Of a stretch of 64,000 nucleotides of DNA, positions 44,935-55,823 are shown piece by piece. Origin of the DNA: Xylona heveae TC161 (lineage: Eukaryota > Ascomycota > Xylonomycetes > Xylonales > Xylonaceae). A program made the position numbers and the translations under genes. The notes under the pieces are model-generated. The model had not been told where the DNA came from and did no database searches. It worked only from the letters and a program-made list of their open reading frames with translations. Within the stretch, counting starts at the first letter, position 1; each line of letters starts with the position of its first letter. The stretch lies in assembly GCF_001619985.1 (NCBI RefSeq), contig NW_017264198.1, positions 1,178,001 to 1,242,000 on the forward strand, written 5' to 3'.

Positions 44935-47049
44935 TCGGAGATCTCAATGCTAAATCAGTCCAGGCTTTCTCCCGCTCCGCGACGCCAAATTTTGTCCCAA
45001 TAGCTTTCCAAGCTTTCGAATACTGTATGGTTTCGACTGCCTTGCTAAATTATTGAATGGCGTGTTGTCTTGTACAAATCTGGTAGGCTTCTGTCCTTTA
45101 TATCACATCCATTCAACTCCCTTCGCTGTGTTGGAGGCACACAGAAGATAGGATCGCAAACAAGTCGTGGATGGAGCCTCAATCGCCAAGCTTTGACAGG
45201 TGCAGCAAACGGCAGCACCAACGCAATTCCTTCTCGTTGTTTCTGCAAGAGAATGAGCGAGAGTGGGCCACCTCCTTCGCGCGAAAAGGTTGGTGGGGAG
45301 GGTAAGAGTGTCCACCGCGAATCAAGGGCGTGAAGAGTTTCGGTTGGCGCAGATATGAAAGGCGCGAGCGCCAGCGGAATGAGAAGGTGAATCCGTCCGC
45401 TTCAGGCCTTGAAGAGGAGCCAAAAGGTGGGCGGAAGAGAGGGTATCGTAGTATTGAGGTGACGTTGGGGTAACAGAGAAAGCGCAGGATAGGATACGAA
45501 GGTAAGTCGTTGGTGACTTCTCAGACTTGCCGGATGGCAGTAGCAGCAGCAGCAGCAGTAACTTTTAGTGCCATAGTAGAGACGCAGCACCAGAAACGAG
45601 ATGCGCGGAGAGGATGATCCGGTGGCCAGCTAGCGTGCGGGTATTGATTAGCGTTATTTTCAGACCTCCCTTGGCTGAGTAAAGTACTGGTACTTTTCGT
45701 CTGTACACATGTTTTTCAGTGTACATAACATATGCATTCTCTATGGGGGAAACTGAACATTCTGCTCTGTTTTGAGCAGAGACAAAAGTGGCTCAATCAA
45801 ATATACCATTGATACCCTTTGAATTTTGGATTGTTCCTATCTAGTTAACTACGTATTCAACACTACAAACGTTTTCTTCCCCGTAAAAATCTGTATAAAA
45901 CTTCGATGTTGACGTTCGTTAGTTGTGGCAGTCGGACAGATCCGAGAAGATAAGCCTGCGCATACTGTACGTAGGGGAGGGTTTCAGATATCTTGGTATC
46001 TACACACCCAAGCCATGTATTCGCTTGTGTCCATATCTAAAACCCAGCGATAATCAGCCCAGCCACCAGGGTAGGACCGACCAGCAGTATGAAAAGAGTT
46101 AAACTAGCAGTCATCATTGTTAATAAAACTGGGATACTTCTGACCTACTCTGTATATCCTGACGCTTATGGAGGCAGAATACTGACCATGTGGCTCGTTT
46201 GAAACATTCTCAATTGAATTTCAAGGATGTTCAATCAATCTCGTGCATTTACTCTACTGTGCTGCTCAAAGTATGACTACCCCTGCATAGGGAACGCCTG
46301 CATCTAAAAAACACCAATGAATATGGCTAGCAGAAACTGGGTATATTAGACCGGCGGGAAGCTGGCTATCGGGACATTGCATGGGTATCGCATGTGCTTG
46401 TGTCTGTACCAGGGAGCCATGATGGTTGGACATGCGATATGACTCGATTTGGGTTCAATCCCTCCGGCGATGACCCGGTCGGTCAAGGGTCTCGTTCTCC
46501 GCTTTTGGGCATTTGCGGTCGAGCGAGGACGGTGAGCCTGATATTAAGGACCCTATCGCACAACGCAAGTCGCCCTGGTCCTATCCATTGGGATTCAGTA
46601 ATATTGAATCAAGTGACTTCTCCCCCTGCCTTTTCCACCATTTCAAAATCGTCTTTTCTATTGAGGTTATATCGTACCGTCATGGCTAAAACACCAGCTC
46701 CTGCTTATGTCATAGTTTTGTCCGCCTACTGACCAATCAACGCATATCCCGTCCCCCGTGCAGCAAGCCCCAAGGTGTGGCTGGGAGTGGCGGTAGCTCG
46801 ACATGGTAAGTTATGTGTTGACTTGTTCACCAATACACCCATATCCCTTCAATAATACCCTCAGAATCACCATTTTCCATCTCTCTGTGCCTAGCATGTG
46901 TAAAACTTCGAGCTCACCTCTTCTGGGTTCCTCGATATGACCACCAACCGAGGCCGCCACCCTTCATCAGGTCCAACACCAAGGCTTCATTAGTCTCCCC
47001 CTCTCCCTCAGTCGAAGGCGACGACGAGCGCTCGTATAGCGACCCCAGT
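44935..47049. other. Intergenic region, MED14 / ATG22
   Basis: 2.1 kb between divergent genes. A short CAG run lies near 45540-45558. I see no supported gene; a 112-codon frame at 46394-46732 has no family resemblance. The frame before the ATG22 start stays open back to about 46822 and reads acidic and Ser-rich, so an upstream exon of ATG22 may lie here. Confidence 0.5.
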
Positions 47050-49201
47050 ATGGGCCCAGACGAGGGACAAGCATGGGCCCGTGATGAGCCCGAGTATGAG
47101 GGAGAAGATACTCGTACAACTAGCACCAAAGAACTGGCAGGATGGTTTAGCTATGGATGGGCTGCTGAGGTCAGCATCTCAAGCAATGTCCTCAAGCGGC
47201 GATTCAACGTCCTACTAACGAGCACTCATAGGTCTTCGTTGTCTGTGGTGTAGGTATGTGGAGACGTATTTTGCGAGCTACCTGGCGTGGCTACAGAAGC
47301 AATTGATGCTCGACCAATATGCGACTTCAACTAAAATGACCTTTCCAGGCTCATTTATTCCCATTACCCTTGAACAGCTCGCGCGCGAGCGTGGGCATCT
47401 CCTTTCAGATAGTACCAAGCCTTGTACAAGCCCGGATTTTCCAGCCTCTGGGGCCTCCTCTGGAGATTCTATGCAATGTGTTGTTTCGATTTTGGGTACT
47501 GAAATTAACACGGCGAGTTTCGCCATGTATACCTTCTCCATAAGTGTTGCGCTCCAGGCTTTATTAATCATTTCCATGTCTGGTGAGCATATTTTCCATT
47601 TGGAGGTTGAGCTCCAAAGCTAAGGCTAAATGTAGGGGCGGCGGATCATGGCACCTATCGGAAGACGCTCCTCCTTTCATTCGCTTTCACTGGCGCTGTT
47701 GCGACCATGCTATTTCTTCCGATTGTTCCTGGTGTCTTTCTACTTGGTGCTCTACTGGCCATCATTGCCAATACATGCTTTGGCGCTTCTTTTGTGCTGC
47801 TGAATTCCTTTCTTCCCCTTCTTGTCCGTCATCACTCTTCTCTGCGGTATACTCCCTCAGAAGGCTCAATCATTGAGTCGGCCCCTGACTCGTATGAACA
47901 TACGCGTAACACGTCATCGCTTGATGAGGCCCCTGGTGAAGATGACGAAACAATTGATTCTCGCGCTGCTCTTTTGCCGGAAACCAGCGATTCGGGCCAA
48001 GAAGAAATTGACTTTGCTGCAGCAACAAGTGCTGAGCTGCGACTATCCACGACCATTTCCGCATATGGCATCGGAATCGGGTACACCGCCGCCGTGCTTG
48101 TGCAAGTTCTTTCAATAGTCATTTTAATCCTTTTAGAATCGACAACGTTCGCTCTCCGCCTCGTTCTCTTTGTCGTTGGGGCTTGGTGGCTCATCTTCTC
48201 TATCCCGGCAGCCATGTGGCTTCGGCCACGCCCGGGTCCTCCTTTACCTGCAGCTCCTGGTGGAAAGGCGCGCACGTGGCTTGGCTATTTTGTGTATGCG
48301 TGGAAGTCACTGGGCCGATCAGTAATGCATGCTCGGCAGCTGAAGGACATTTTACTTTTCTTAGCAGCCTGGTTCCTGCTCTCTGATGGAAGTAAGTTTT
48401 TCATTAACTTTCCCCCCCGTCTTCCTTTTTAAAAGAAATGCGGTCTCACGCGCGTACAGTCGCAACAGTCAGTGGAACAGCTGTGCTTTTTGCTAAGACC
48501 CAGCTGGGCATGAAAGCCGCTGCCCTTGGCTTGATTAACGTAATCGTCACTGTCTTTGGAGTACTCGGAGCGTTCACATGGAGTAAGTTGTCACGATGGC
48601 TGAACTGGAGCCCGAGTCAAACGGTTCTCGCCTGTATCTGCCTCTTTGAGCTCATACCCCTATACGGTCTGCTCGGGTTTATTCCTGCCATTCGCCGTTA
48701 TGGAGTTTTCGGCCTGCAACAACCATGGGAGATGTATCCTTTGGGGGCTGTTTACGGTTTGGTTTTGGGAGGATTATCCTCCTATTGTCGAAGCCTTTTT
48801 GGTGAACTTATCCCTCCAGGGTTTGAGGCTTCCTTTTATGCACTCTATGCTATTACCGACAAGGGGTCTAGTGTCCTGGGACCTACCATCGTAGGAGCTA
48901 TTACTGATGCCACTGGAGAAATTCGGCCGGTACGTACTCGCTTGAATCGCTCATTAACTTGTTGACTGATTATTGGTGACGAATAAAGGCCTTCTGGTTC
49001 TTGGCTGTCCTCATCGCCCTCCCGGCACCAGCTATGTGGCTCGTTGACGTTGAGCGTGGTCGCAAAGAAGGTGCTGCAATAGCTCGAGAACTTGAGGGAC
49101 GTGGTTATCTTGACAGGTCTAGGGCATCGGATGGTGGCGTTGCGGGTGACCACATTGTCATGATTGACGAAGAAGCGGAAGAGACACAGGGTGGGACATA
49201 G
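47050..49201 (+). CDS. ATG22: Autophagy-related protein 22, vacuolar amino-acid effluxer
   Basis: Multi-spanning vacuolar membrane protein that returns amino acids to the cytosol after autophagic breakdown. Exons 47050-47169, 47232-47253, 47349-47582, 47636-48391, 48460-48929 and 48989-49201 close in frame to 604 aa, typical for Aspergillus Atg22. Signatures: [19 protein letters not shown], a 22-nt second exon encoding [76 protein letters not shown] and [12 protein letters not shown]-like [18 protein letters not shown] hydrophilic Ser/Glu loop sits between the first and second halves, and the C-terminus is acidic. The start is provisional: 47050 is the only in-frame ATG before KELAGWF, but a spliced upstream exon cannot be excluded. 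Confidence 0.9.
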
Positions 49202-49974
49202 CTCGCCAAGTGGTGTGTATTTACCTTTGGGATGTTGGATGATTATATGCAAACGAACTATCATGTCTATATAAATTATTTCTGCTGTCTCTCGTTATTC
49301 AGCGCCGCATTGCCGAAAATATTTCTAATTATATCATGCTTTGCAAGTTTACAGCCGTTCTGTGTTGGACAATGTGGATGGTTGTAATCAGCATGTCTGT
49401 CGTTCCACCTCCATCGGTGTTTAGATTAGATGCCCAAAAAGAGAATCCACTGGACGTGAAAATTACTTGAGTTGGTTGCGTTTCGGACGTGAAATATCTG
49501 TAAAGTGCACCGTAAAATCCAGCTCTTGACTATATGACCGATCTAAAGGTATGAGAAAGATAGCAAAACTCTTAATAACTACGGACTTATGATGTTGTTT
49601 TCATCCGAGAAACTGTGCGGGGAGCGATAACTGGAAGGGTATAGACACAGTGAGCTTTACCTAATTATCCCCACCCCGCTTGACAGTGGCTTTACCCGAT
49701 TACAGACGGACAAAAGCGCTAGCCGCTCGGCTTACTTAACGTTACCGGCAGTCTACATGCAGTTTGTTACTAAGTTGAGCTCCGATTGAGGACCAACACC
49801 AACGGCTGAGGACACATTGCCTCAGAGCTCCCCTGGCACGCTATCTGTTCATTTGACCCACTTTGTGCTTAAGTTACAACTTAAGTATTTCATCGAGACC
49901 AAATTTCCATTTACTTCAACAATCAGTTCGAGTAATTGTCAAGGGATTACTGTGAACAACGAAATTTTCCCATC
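49202..49974. other. Intergenic region, ATG22 / PDI
   Basis: 773 bp between tandem genes, holding the ATG22 3' UTR and the PDI promoter. No gene seen. Confidence 0.55.
49813..49822 (+). promoter_or_regulatory. Possible unfolded-protein-response element
   Basis: CACATTGCCT, about 155 bp before the PDI start codon, is similar to the HacA-binding consensus described for Aspergillus ER chaperone genes but is not an exact match. Offered only because PDI genes are usual HacA targets. Confidence 0.2.
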
Positions 49975-52046
49975 ATGAGAGGTTTCCGTAACGCTGCTCT
50001 TGGCCTGCTAGGAGCGGCTGCTCTCGCCGTCGCCTCCGACGTCCATGACTTGACCAAGGACACTTTCCCCAGCTTCATCAAGGAGCACAATCTCGTTCTT
50101 GCTGAATGTGAGTATTCCGAGTTTTGCTCCGTCCAAAGATACATACTGACCATAGTCATCTAGTCTTTGCGGTATGACAGTGTCCTGTTCAGTGACTATT
50201 CCATCGTGCGTTTGCTAATCTATGATTTTTTTTCCCGGTTGTAATAGCCGTGGTGGTATGTAGAAAATTCGGCAGATGATGCAAAAGAAGATGGACTTTG
50301 GATAAATGTGCTAACAGGAAGCTAGTGGACACTGCAAGGCACTTGCCCCCGAGTACGAGGAAGCCGCGACCCAGCTCAAGGAGAAGGACATCCCCTTGGC
50401 CAAGGTTGACTGCACCAAGGAGACGGAGCTATGCCAGGAATATGGCATCGAGGGTTTCCCCACCGTCAAGGTCTTCCGCGGTCCGGATAACATTTCGCCT
50501 TACAGCGGACAGCGGAAAGCTCAGGCGTAGGCCCCCAGTGCTTCCTCATGCAAGGAGACATGTCCGGCTAACGAGAAACCCTAGGATCGTCTCTTACATG
50601 ATCAAGCAGTCCCTCCCAACCGTAACGACTGTCACCAAGGAGAATATCGAGGAGTTCAAGGTTGCGGATAAGGTCGTGCTGGTCGCGTACTTTGATGCCG
50701 AGGACAAGGCCGCTAACGAGTCTTTCTCTGCGGTCGCCGAGGCTCACCGTGATGCTTTCCTTTTCGGCGCTACCAACGACGCCAGCTTGGCCAAGGCCGA
50801 GGGCGTTAAGCAGCCTGGCATAGTCCTTTACAAGCAGTTCGATGAGGGCAAGAGTGTCTTTGACGGCAAATTCGAAAAGGCCGCCATTGAGCAATTTGCC
50901 AACACCGCCTCCATTCCTTTGATCGGTGAGATCGGTCCCGAGACCTATGCCGGCTACATGACTGTAAGGATCTTCACTGGAATTATTCCTCCCATTGTGC
51001 AATGAACGTCTTATGCTTATTGTTTGATCGAATATAGGCCGGCATTCCCTTGGCTTACATCTTCGCTGAGACTCCCGAGGAACGTACTCAGCTCGCTGAG
51101 GAGCTGAAGCCTGTTGCTATCAAGCACAAGGGCGCCGTCAACTTCGCAACCATTGATGCCAAGGCCTTTGGTCTCCACGCTGGCAACCTTAACCTGCCCG
51201 TTGACAAGTTCCCCTCGTTCGCCATTCAGGAGACCGTTAAGAACCAAAAATTCCCCTTCGACCCCTCGGAGAAGCTCAGCCAGAAGGCCATTGGCAAGTT
51301 TGTTCAGGACTTTGTTGACGGCAAGGTCGAGCCAAGCATCAAGTCGGAGCCTATTCCGGAGAAGCAGGAGGGACCGGTCGTGACCGTTGTCGCCCACAAC
51401 TATGAGGAGATTGTCTTCGACAATGACAAGGACGTTTTGCTCGAGTTTTACGCTCCCTGGTGCGGTCACTGCAAGGCGTACGTTTCACCTTTATCCCCCT
51501 TCTCATTACCCTTTTCCCCCAAGTGCCACAGTACTAATTTGGATCATTTGCAGTCTCGCCCCTAAGTACGAAGAGCTTGCAGCCCTGTACTTCAACAACG
51601 CCGAATACTCTAAGAAGGTCGTCGTCGCCAAGGTCGACGCTACCAACAACGATGTGCCCGACGAGATTGTCGGCTTCCCGACCATCAAGCTCTTCCCCGC
51701 CGGCGCCAAGGACAGCCCCGTTTCATACAGCGGCTCTCGCACTGTTGAGGACATGGCGAACTTCATCAAGGAGAATGGCAACAACAAGGTCGACGCATAC
51801 AGCCCGGCCGCCGAGGAGGACACTGTGATGCCCGACGCTGAGACCATGGCTCGCCAGGCGCCTGCGGCTACCGAGGAATCTTCTGAATCCGCCACCGAGA
51901 AGAAGGAGAAGGCTACTGAGACTGCCTCGGAGGCGTCCGAGGGCGTCAAGGAGTCTGTCAAGAGCAAGGTTAGCGAGGCTACTGAGGCAGTCAAGACTGC
52001 GGTCTCGGCTGATAGCGAGGGCGGTTATGACCATGATGAGTTGTAA
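49975..52046 (+). CDS. pdiA: Protein disulfide isomerase
   Basis: ER-lumen oxidoreductase that forms and rearranges disulfides in secretory proteins. Seven coding exons: 49975-50107, 50164-50171, 50248-50255, 50326-50526, 50585-50963, 51038-51477 and 51554-52046, giving 553 aa. A signal peptide ([21 protein letters not shown]) is followed by thioredoxin domain a with [20 protein letters not shown], redox-inactive b and b' domains, and domain a' with [20 protein letters not shown]. An acidic Ala/Glu/Lys-rich helix and the ER-retention signal HDEL close the protein. Exons 2 and 3 are only 8 nt each (TCTTTGCG and CCGTGGTG); with exons 1 and 4 they rebuild the first active site exactly. All introns are GT-AG and 56-76 nt long in this part. 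Confidence 0.96.
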
Positions 52047-52373
52047 AATATCTCATGCAACCTTTTTTTGTTGTTTGCTCTCTTTCGGTTTCTTTGGTTC
52101 AATTTCTCACACATCTATACGGTGCTCTCAGCGCTCGATTGGATTGATTGATTCATCTGTCTGCCAGATACGACCTGAAATACATGTGTATATATAAATA
52201 TCAACTTTCAACCTACTTTCCCTTCCACACTCATCATCTAGTATTACTGTGTTGGGAAATAAGAATAATGACTACTGTAAATCATGCTACCTTGTGTGAG
52301 ACTTGCGGACTAGCCTCGACGACGCTGTCAAAATCCATGCTACTTTCTTCAGATGCTTATTTGTCACTACAGA
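52047..52373. other. Convergent intergenic region
   Basis: 327 bp between the 3' ends of the PDI and GRASP genes. No gene seen. Confidence 0.6.
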
Positions 52374-53854
52374 TTACTGTCCCTCCCCATCCGCCTTCTC
52401 ATCGGTCGCATCCTCCGCTTTTGGTGCTCCCTTTGGAGGTGGAGGAATCTTAGTGCCAGCTTTTGGCGGCGGCGGAACAGCCGAAGGGCCAGTACTTCCT
52501 GGTCTCGGGGACGGGACATAGTCAAGTTCTTTGCTTTTTGCTTCTCCTTCGCGGAAATAATCGTCCATGGCCGAACTTGGCGATTGGACGTTATAATGAT
52601 GATGGTGGTGATGGGCGCGTGCTTTTCGGCCAGTAGTTGATGGAGCCGTTCCAGCTGGCGGTGCTGCTCCCGCGCGAGGTGGTGGAGGCGTTGATGTTGT
52701 GGTTGTGGTTGGTGAAGCTTCGCTCTGGGAAACAATACTCGGCCCTGGTCCAAAGGACATATCGGCGGGGGTTATAAACTCGTTTTGTGACACAGTCGCG
52801 CCAGAGCCGGGGAGATGCGAAGTTCCACCAGGCTGTAGCTGGGAGGGGAGCTGCGCTCCGCCAATTGTAGAGGATGGATTAAACGATGTATAATCGTTAC
52901 TCTTGGCGGTATCAAATTGCGCAGTTTCGAATAACGTCTCCCCTGGCCCGTGGGGAGGTTCGGTCAATGGAGCGGGAAGTCGGTGCAGAGCGCCGTAGCC
53001 AAGGACACAGCCCAATGCGCCTTCACCGCCCCAGTGTCGCGAAGGGGTAATGGTTACCAGGCGTGTCACGTTGTACTCGTGGTTGTAGACATGCAGACGG
53101 AGAGGACGGGAGAGGTGCTGTGATAGATTGGCTTGCGTTAGTTGGGTTCGGAGAAAGTAATTAGAGCGGAGGGACAAGGAGGGTCTGGAAAGGGGCTCGT
53201 AAGAGGAAACGGGGGCGTCTGGCTTACATCTTCAACAAGTTCACCGAGACCGGCTTCGCCCTTGACTATGCCCTCGGGAGTACCAATAATGTAATCCCCG
53301 TATGGAAGCAATCCTGCGTGATCAGCGGGGGAGTTGGGAATCACATCGAGGATATGCCAAATGTCTTCGGTGGTGGAGAGGCTGTTCCATTGTAGTGTCA
53401 GTCCGAGAGATGGTTCCTCGGGTGAAATGGGAATGTGAATTTCGCGGATACGTTGGCCCTGGCTGTTGTCAGCTTGAACAAGTTGGATAAAGACGGAATA
53501 TATATCTGGGTAGTGGGTATTTGGGCCTGAGTACCTTTGCGCTCCATATGCCAAGGGTGACGCTGTTGCCGGCACAATTGCGGACTTCAGTTGCGAAGAG
53601 GTGCGGACTAGAATCATCCTGTTATTTTTGTATTTGTTAGTACATACTTGCGCCAGCGGACGTAAATGAGCTGGAGGTTAGATTACAATCTGTCGTCCAT
53701 TGATCCCAACAATGAAGTCGAACCAAGGCTCTATCTCGAGCTCAAGCTTCTTGTTGCGCAGGACTTGGAAACCGTATGCCCGGCGTGTGCTGGTGTTTTG
53801 TGCTGGGGCATCGGAGTCGAGCCGCGAGATGAAGCGGTTGAGAGCACCGAACAT
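52374..53854 (-). CDS. GRH1: GRASP family Golgi reassembly-stacking protein
   Basis: Peripheral early-secretory-pathway protein with two PDZ-like GRASP domains; fungal homologues act at ER exit sites and in unconventional secretion. Exons 53854-53687, 53618-53535, 53458-53228 and 53117-52374 give 408 aa. GRASP domain 1 has AYGFQVLRN, EPWFDFIVGING and LFATEVRNCAGNSVTLGIW. GRASP domain 2 has IWHILDVIPNSPADHAGLLP, DYIIGTPEG and LGELVED joined to HLSRPLRLHVYNHEYNV and WGGEGALGCVLGYGALHRLP. The C-terminal half (about 250-408) is disordered, Pro/Ser-rich and contains six consecutive His. The start MFG lacks Gly2, so N-myristoylation is excluded; Met-Phe is a NatC acetylation type, as in yeast Grh1. 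Divergent from TGS1. Confidence 0.94.
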
Positions 53855-54195
53855 TGTTATAAATTGGTCTCCTGGGCTTGGTCTGAAAGCTACCTGAGTT
53901 AAGAAAAAATTGGGAGAATGTACGGGTAAGAGAGGTGTAAAATCAATTGTACCGGGGAAGCTCCAAACCACGCTTGGAAGGAGCCAGATGGCAGTCGGAG
54001 GGTCGGCGGCAGATCTCGAGGTGGCCCAAGCTTGACGTTCCTCGCACGGACTCTTGATGTCGCAAACCCTCAAGTCTCGATTGCTCGTACGCCCTGCTCG
54101 TCTGAATAATATGGCATCATGCTAAGACGAGCCACGAGCAGGTCTCGAGCTTAGTCTACGCATTTATCTATCCATGAGACATCTGCAGGATCATC
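53855..54195. promoter_or_regulatory. Divergent promoter region, GRASP / TGS1
   Basis: 341 bp between two divergent start codons. No element recognised with confidence. Confidence 0.5.
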
Positions 54196-55246
54196 ATGAA
54201 TTATGACGAGCCTCCGTCGGGCTGCCACCATTACACTTCCCTAGATGAAGTACCTTGGGAGATCCAAAAGTTTGTTGCTCTATTGACTGCTCGCTTTTCC
54301 ATGGTTCAGAATTGTTGACGCGCGCAGATATTGGCAGCAGCGATATAACATCTTCTCAAAATATGACGAAGGGATTTGGATGACCGATGACGCCTGGTTC
54401 GGCGTCACGCCTGAGCCTGTGGCAGAGTACGTTCGCAAATCTAATCGCTCCAATGTATTACAACATCTAATGCTTCCGCACAGCAAAATTGCCAATCACA
54501 TTACGCAGTCGGCATCCAAGGATAAAAAGACTATAATTGATTGTTTCGCTGGCGCTGGAGGAAACGCGATCGCCTTCGCCAAGTCTGGACGCTGGGACCG
54601 AATCTTTGCCATTGAAAAGGACCCATATGTGCTGCAGTGCGCAAAGCACAATGCTGAAGTTTATGGGGTCTCAAATAAGATATGGTGGATCGAAGGAGAT
54701 TGTTTTGATATCATGAAGAAGAGATTGGCTACCGTGGGCAAGGACAGCGTTATATTTGCAAGTCCGCCATGGGGAGGTACGTTGCATTTTGAATATGAAA
54801 AATGGTCATGGAATGTGTGCTGAATTTTATTTTTCTTAGGCCCGGGATATAGTTCGGATGCTATTTTCTGTCTCTCCACCATGCAACCCTACTCGTTGAA
54901 CGATCTTGTGGTACCAATGTCCAAGGTCACGATGGATATCGTGCTTTATCTTCCCAGAACTTCGGACGTGAGACAATTGGCGAGGTACGCGCCAAATGGC
55001 AAGAAGACACCTATTATCCATTATTGCATGAATGGGGCAAGCAAGGTACGTCTAGGAAAGAAGTCCAATGACGATGGAGGTGCTAACTTTGGATTGAAGG
55101 CGTTGTGCGTTTATTACGGAGATTTTAAGTTTGGAATTGATCACAAAAGTCAAGAAAATGAAGGTTCATATGGAAGTAATAGAAACCAAAGCATAGAGAA
55201 TGGCGTCAATAGGAATCGTGGTAGTTTTCTATGTCAGTCTCAATAG
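54196..55246 (+). CDS. TGS1: Trimethylguanosine synthase
   Basis: SAM-dependent methyltransferase that converts the m7G cap of snRNAs and snoRNAs to m2,2,7G. Exons 54196-54269, 54328-54776, 54840-55045 and 55100-55246 give 291 aa. The opening YWQQRYNIFSKYDEGIWMTD is the usual family start. SAM motif I is DCFAGAGGNAIAFA, followed by IFAIEKDP (acidic ribose-binding end). The catalytic motif is SPPWGGPGY, rebuilt across intron 2. Then MQPYSL and HYCMNGASKALCVYYGD. The last intron (GTACGT...GAAG, 54 nt, branch GCTAAC) is a multiple of three without a stop, so it can also be read through. The C-terminal 35 residues are polar and not conserved as far as I can tell. The first donor (GTTTGT) is weak. 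Confidence 0.93.
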
Positions 55247-55823
55247 TGGCCAGACGAGTCTTGGCAATATGTTTGGCTATAATACAATTTTTTTTTCCAA
55301 TGCGTGCTATTGGCACAGTCACTTAGAAGTATATTATGAGGATTCTGCAAAGAATCTCATAGTACATCTCAATTAATAATTTTGTTTCCTTTGACTGAGC
55401 AAATGATATTGACGCAATGCTGTATTAGGGTGAACCCCTGCTGCAGGTCATTTATAGGCGGAAGAACTGGGGAAGTGAGACTAGACTGAAACGGGCGGAT
55501 CCAACGGCGAGAGTGACGGGCTTGGCACCGTTCCGCGACTCTGATTATGTAATCAAACATCCTCGGGTTGATTCGTTTTGGGACATTCAATCATCCTCAA
55601 GTCATTGGCTCAGGCAGCTATTATTCACCACTTCTGGGGAGAATTCGCCTTCGTCGCTTACGTCTTGCCCTTAAAATTACGGCTACCTGTCTGTCAAGCT
55701 TTTCAGATTAGTGTGAACGCAAGATGACCCTCAGCGGATGGACTTGAAGCAGGCCTGAGTTGATTCAACGTCCGTCGCGTGATGAGGCTCACCCCGCGCA
55801 GCACTTGAATTTCAAGTTTTGAC
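55247..55823. other. Intergenic region, TGS1 / TAF1
   Basis: 577 bp between tandem genes: 3' UTR of TGS1 and promoter of TAF1. No gene seen. Confidence 0.55.

Noticed and set aside
46441-46490. B-box-like GGGTTCAATCC suggesting a tRNA
   Set aside because: The flanking bases do not pair as a T-stem and no acceptor or anticodon arm could be placed.
53678-54073. Longer N-terminus for the GRASP protein
   Set aside because: The frame is open upstream of MFGALNRF, but GRASP proteins begin at or near this point and the added part shows no conservation pattern.
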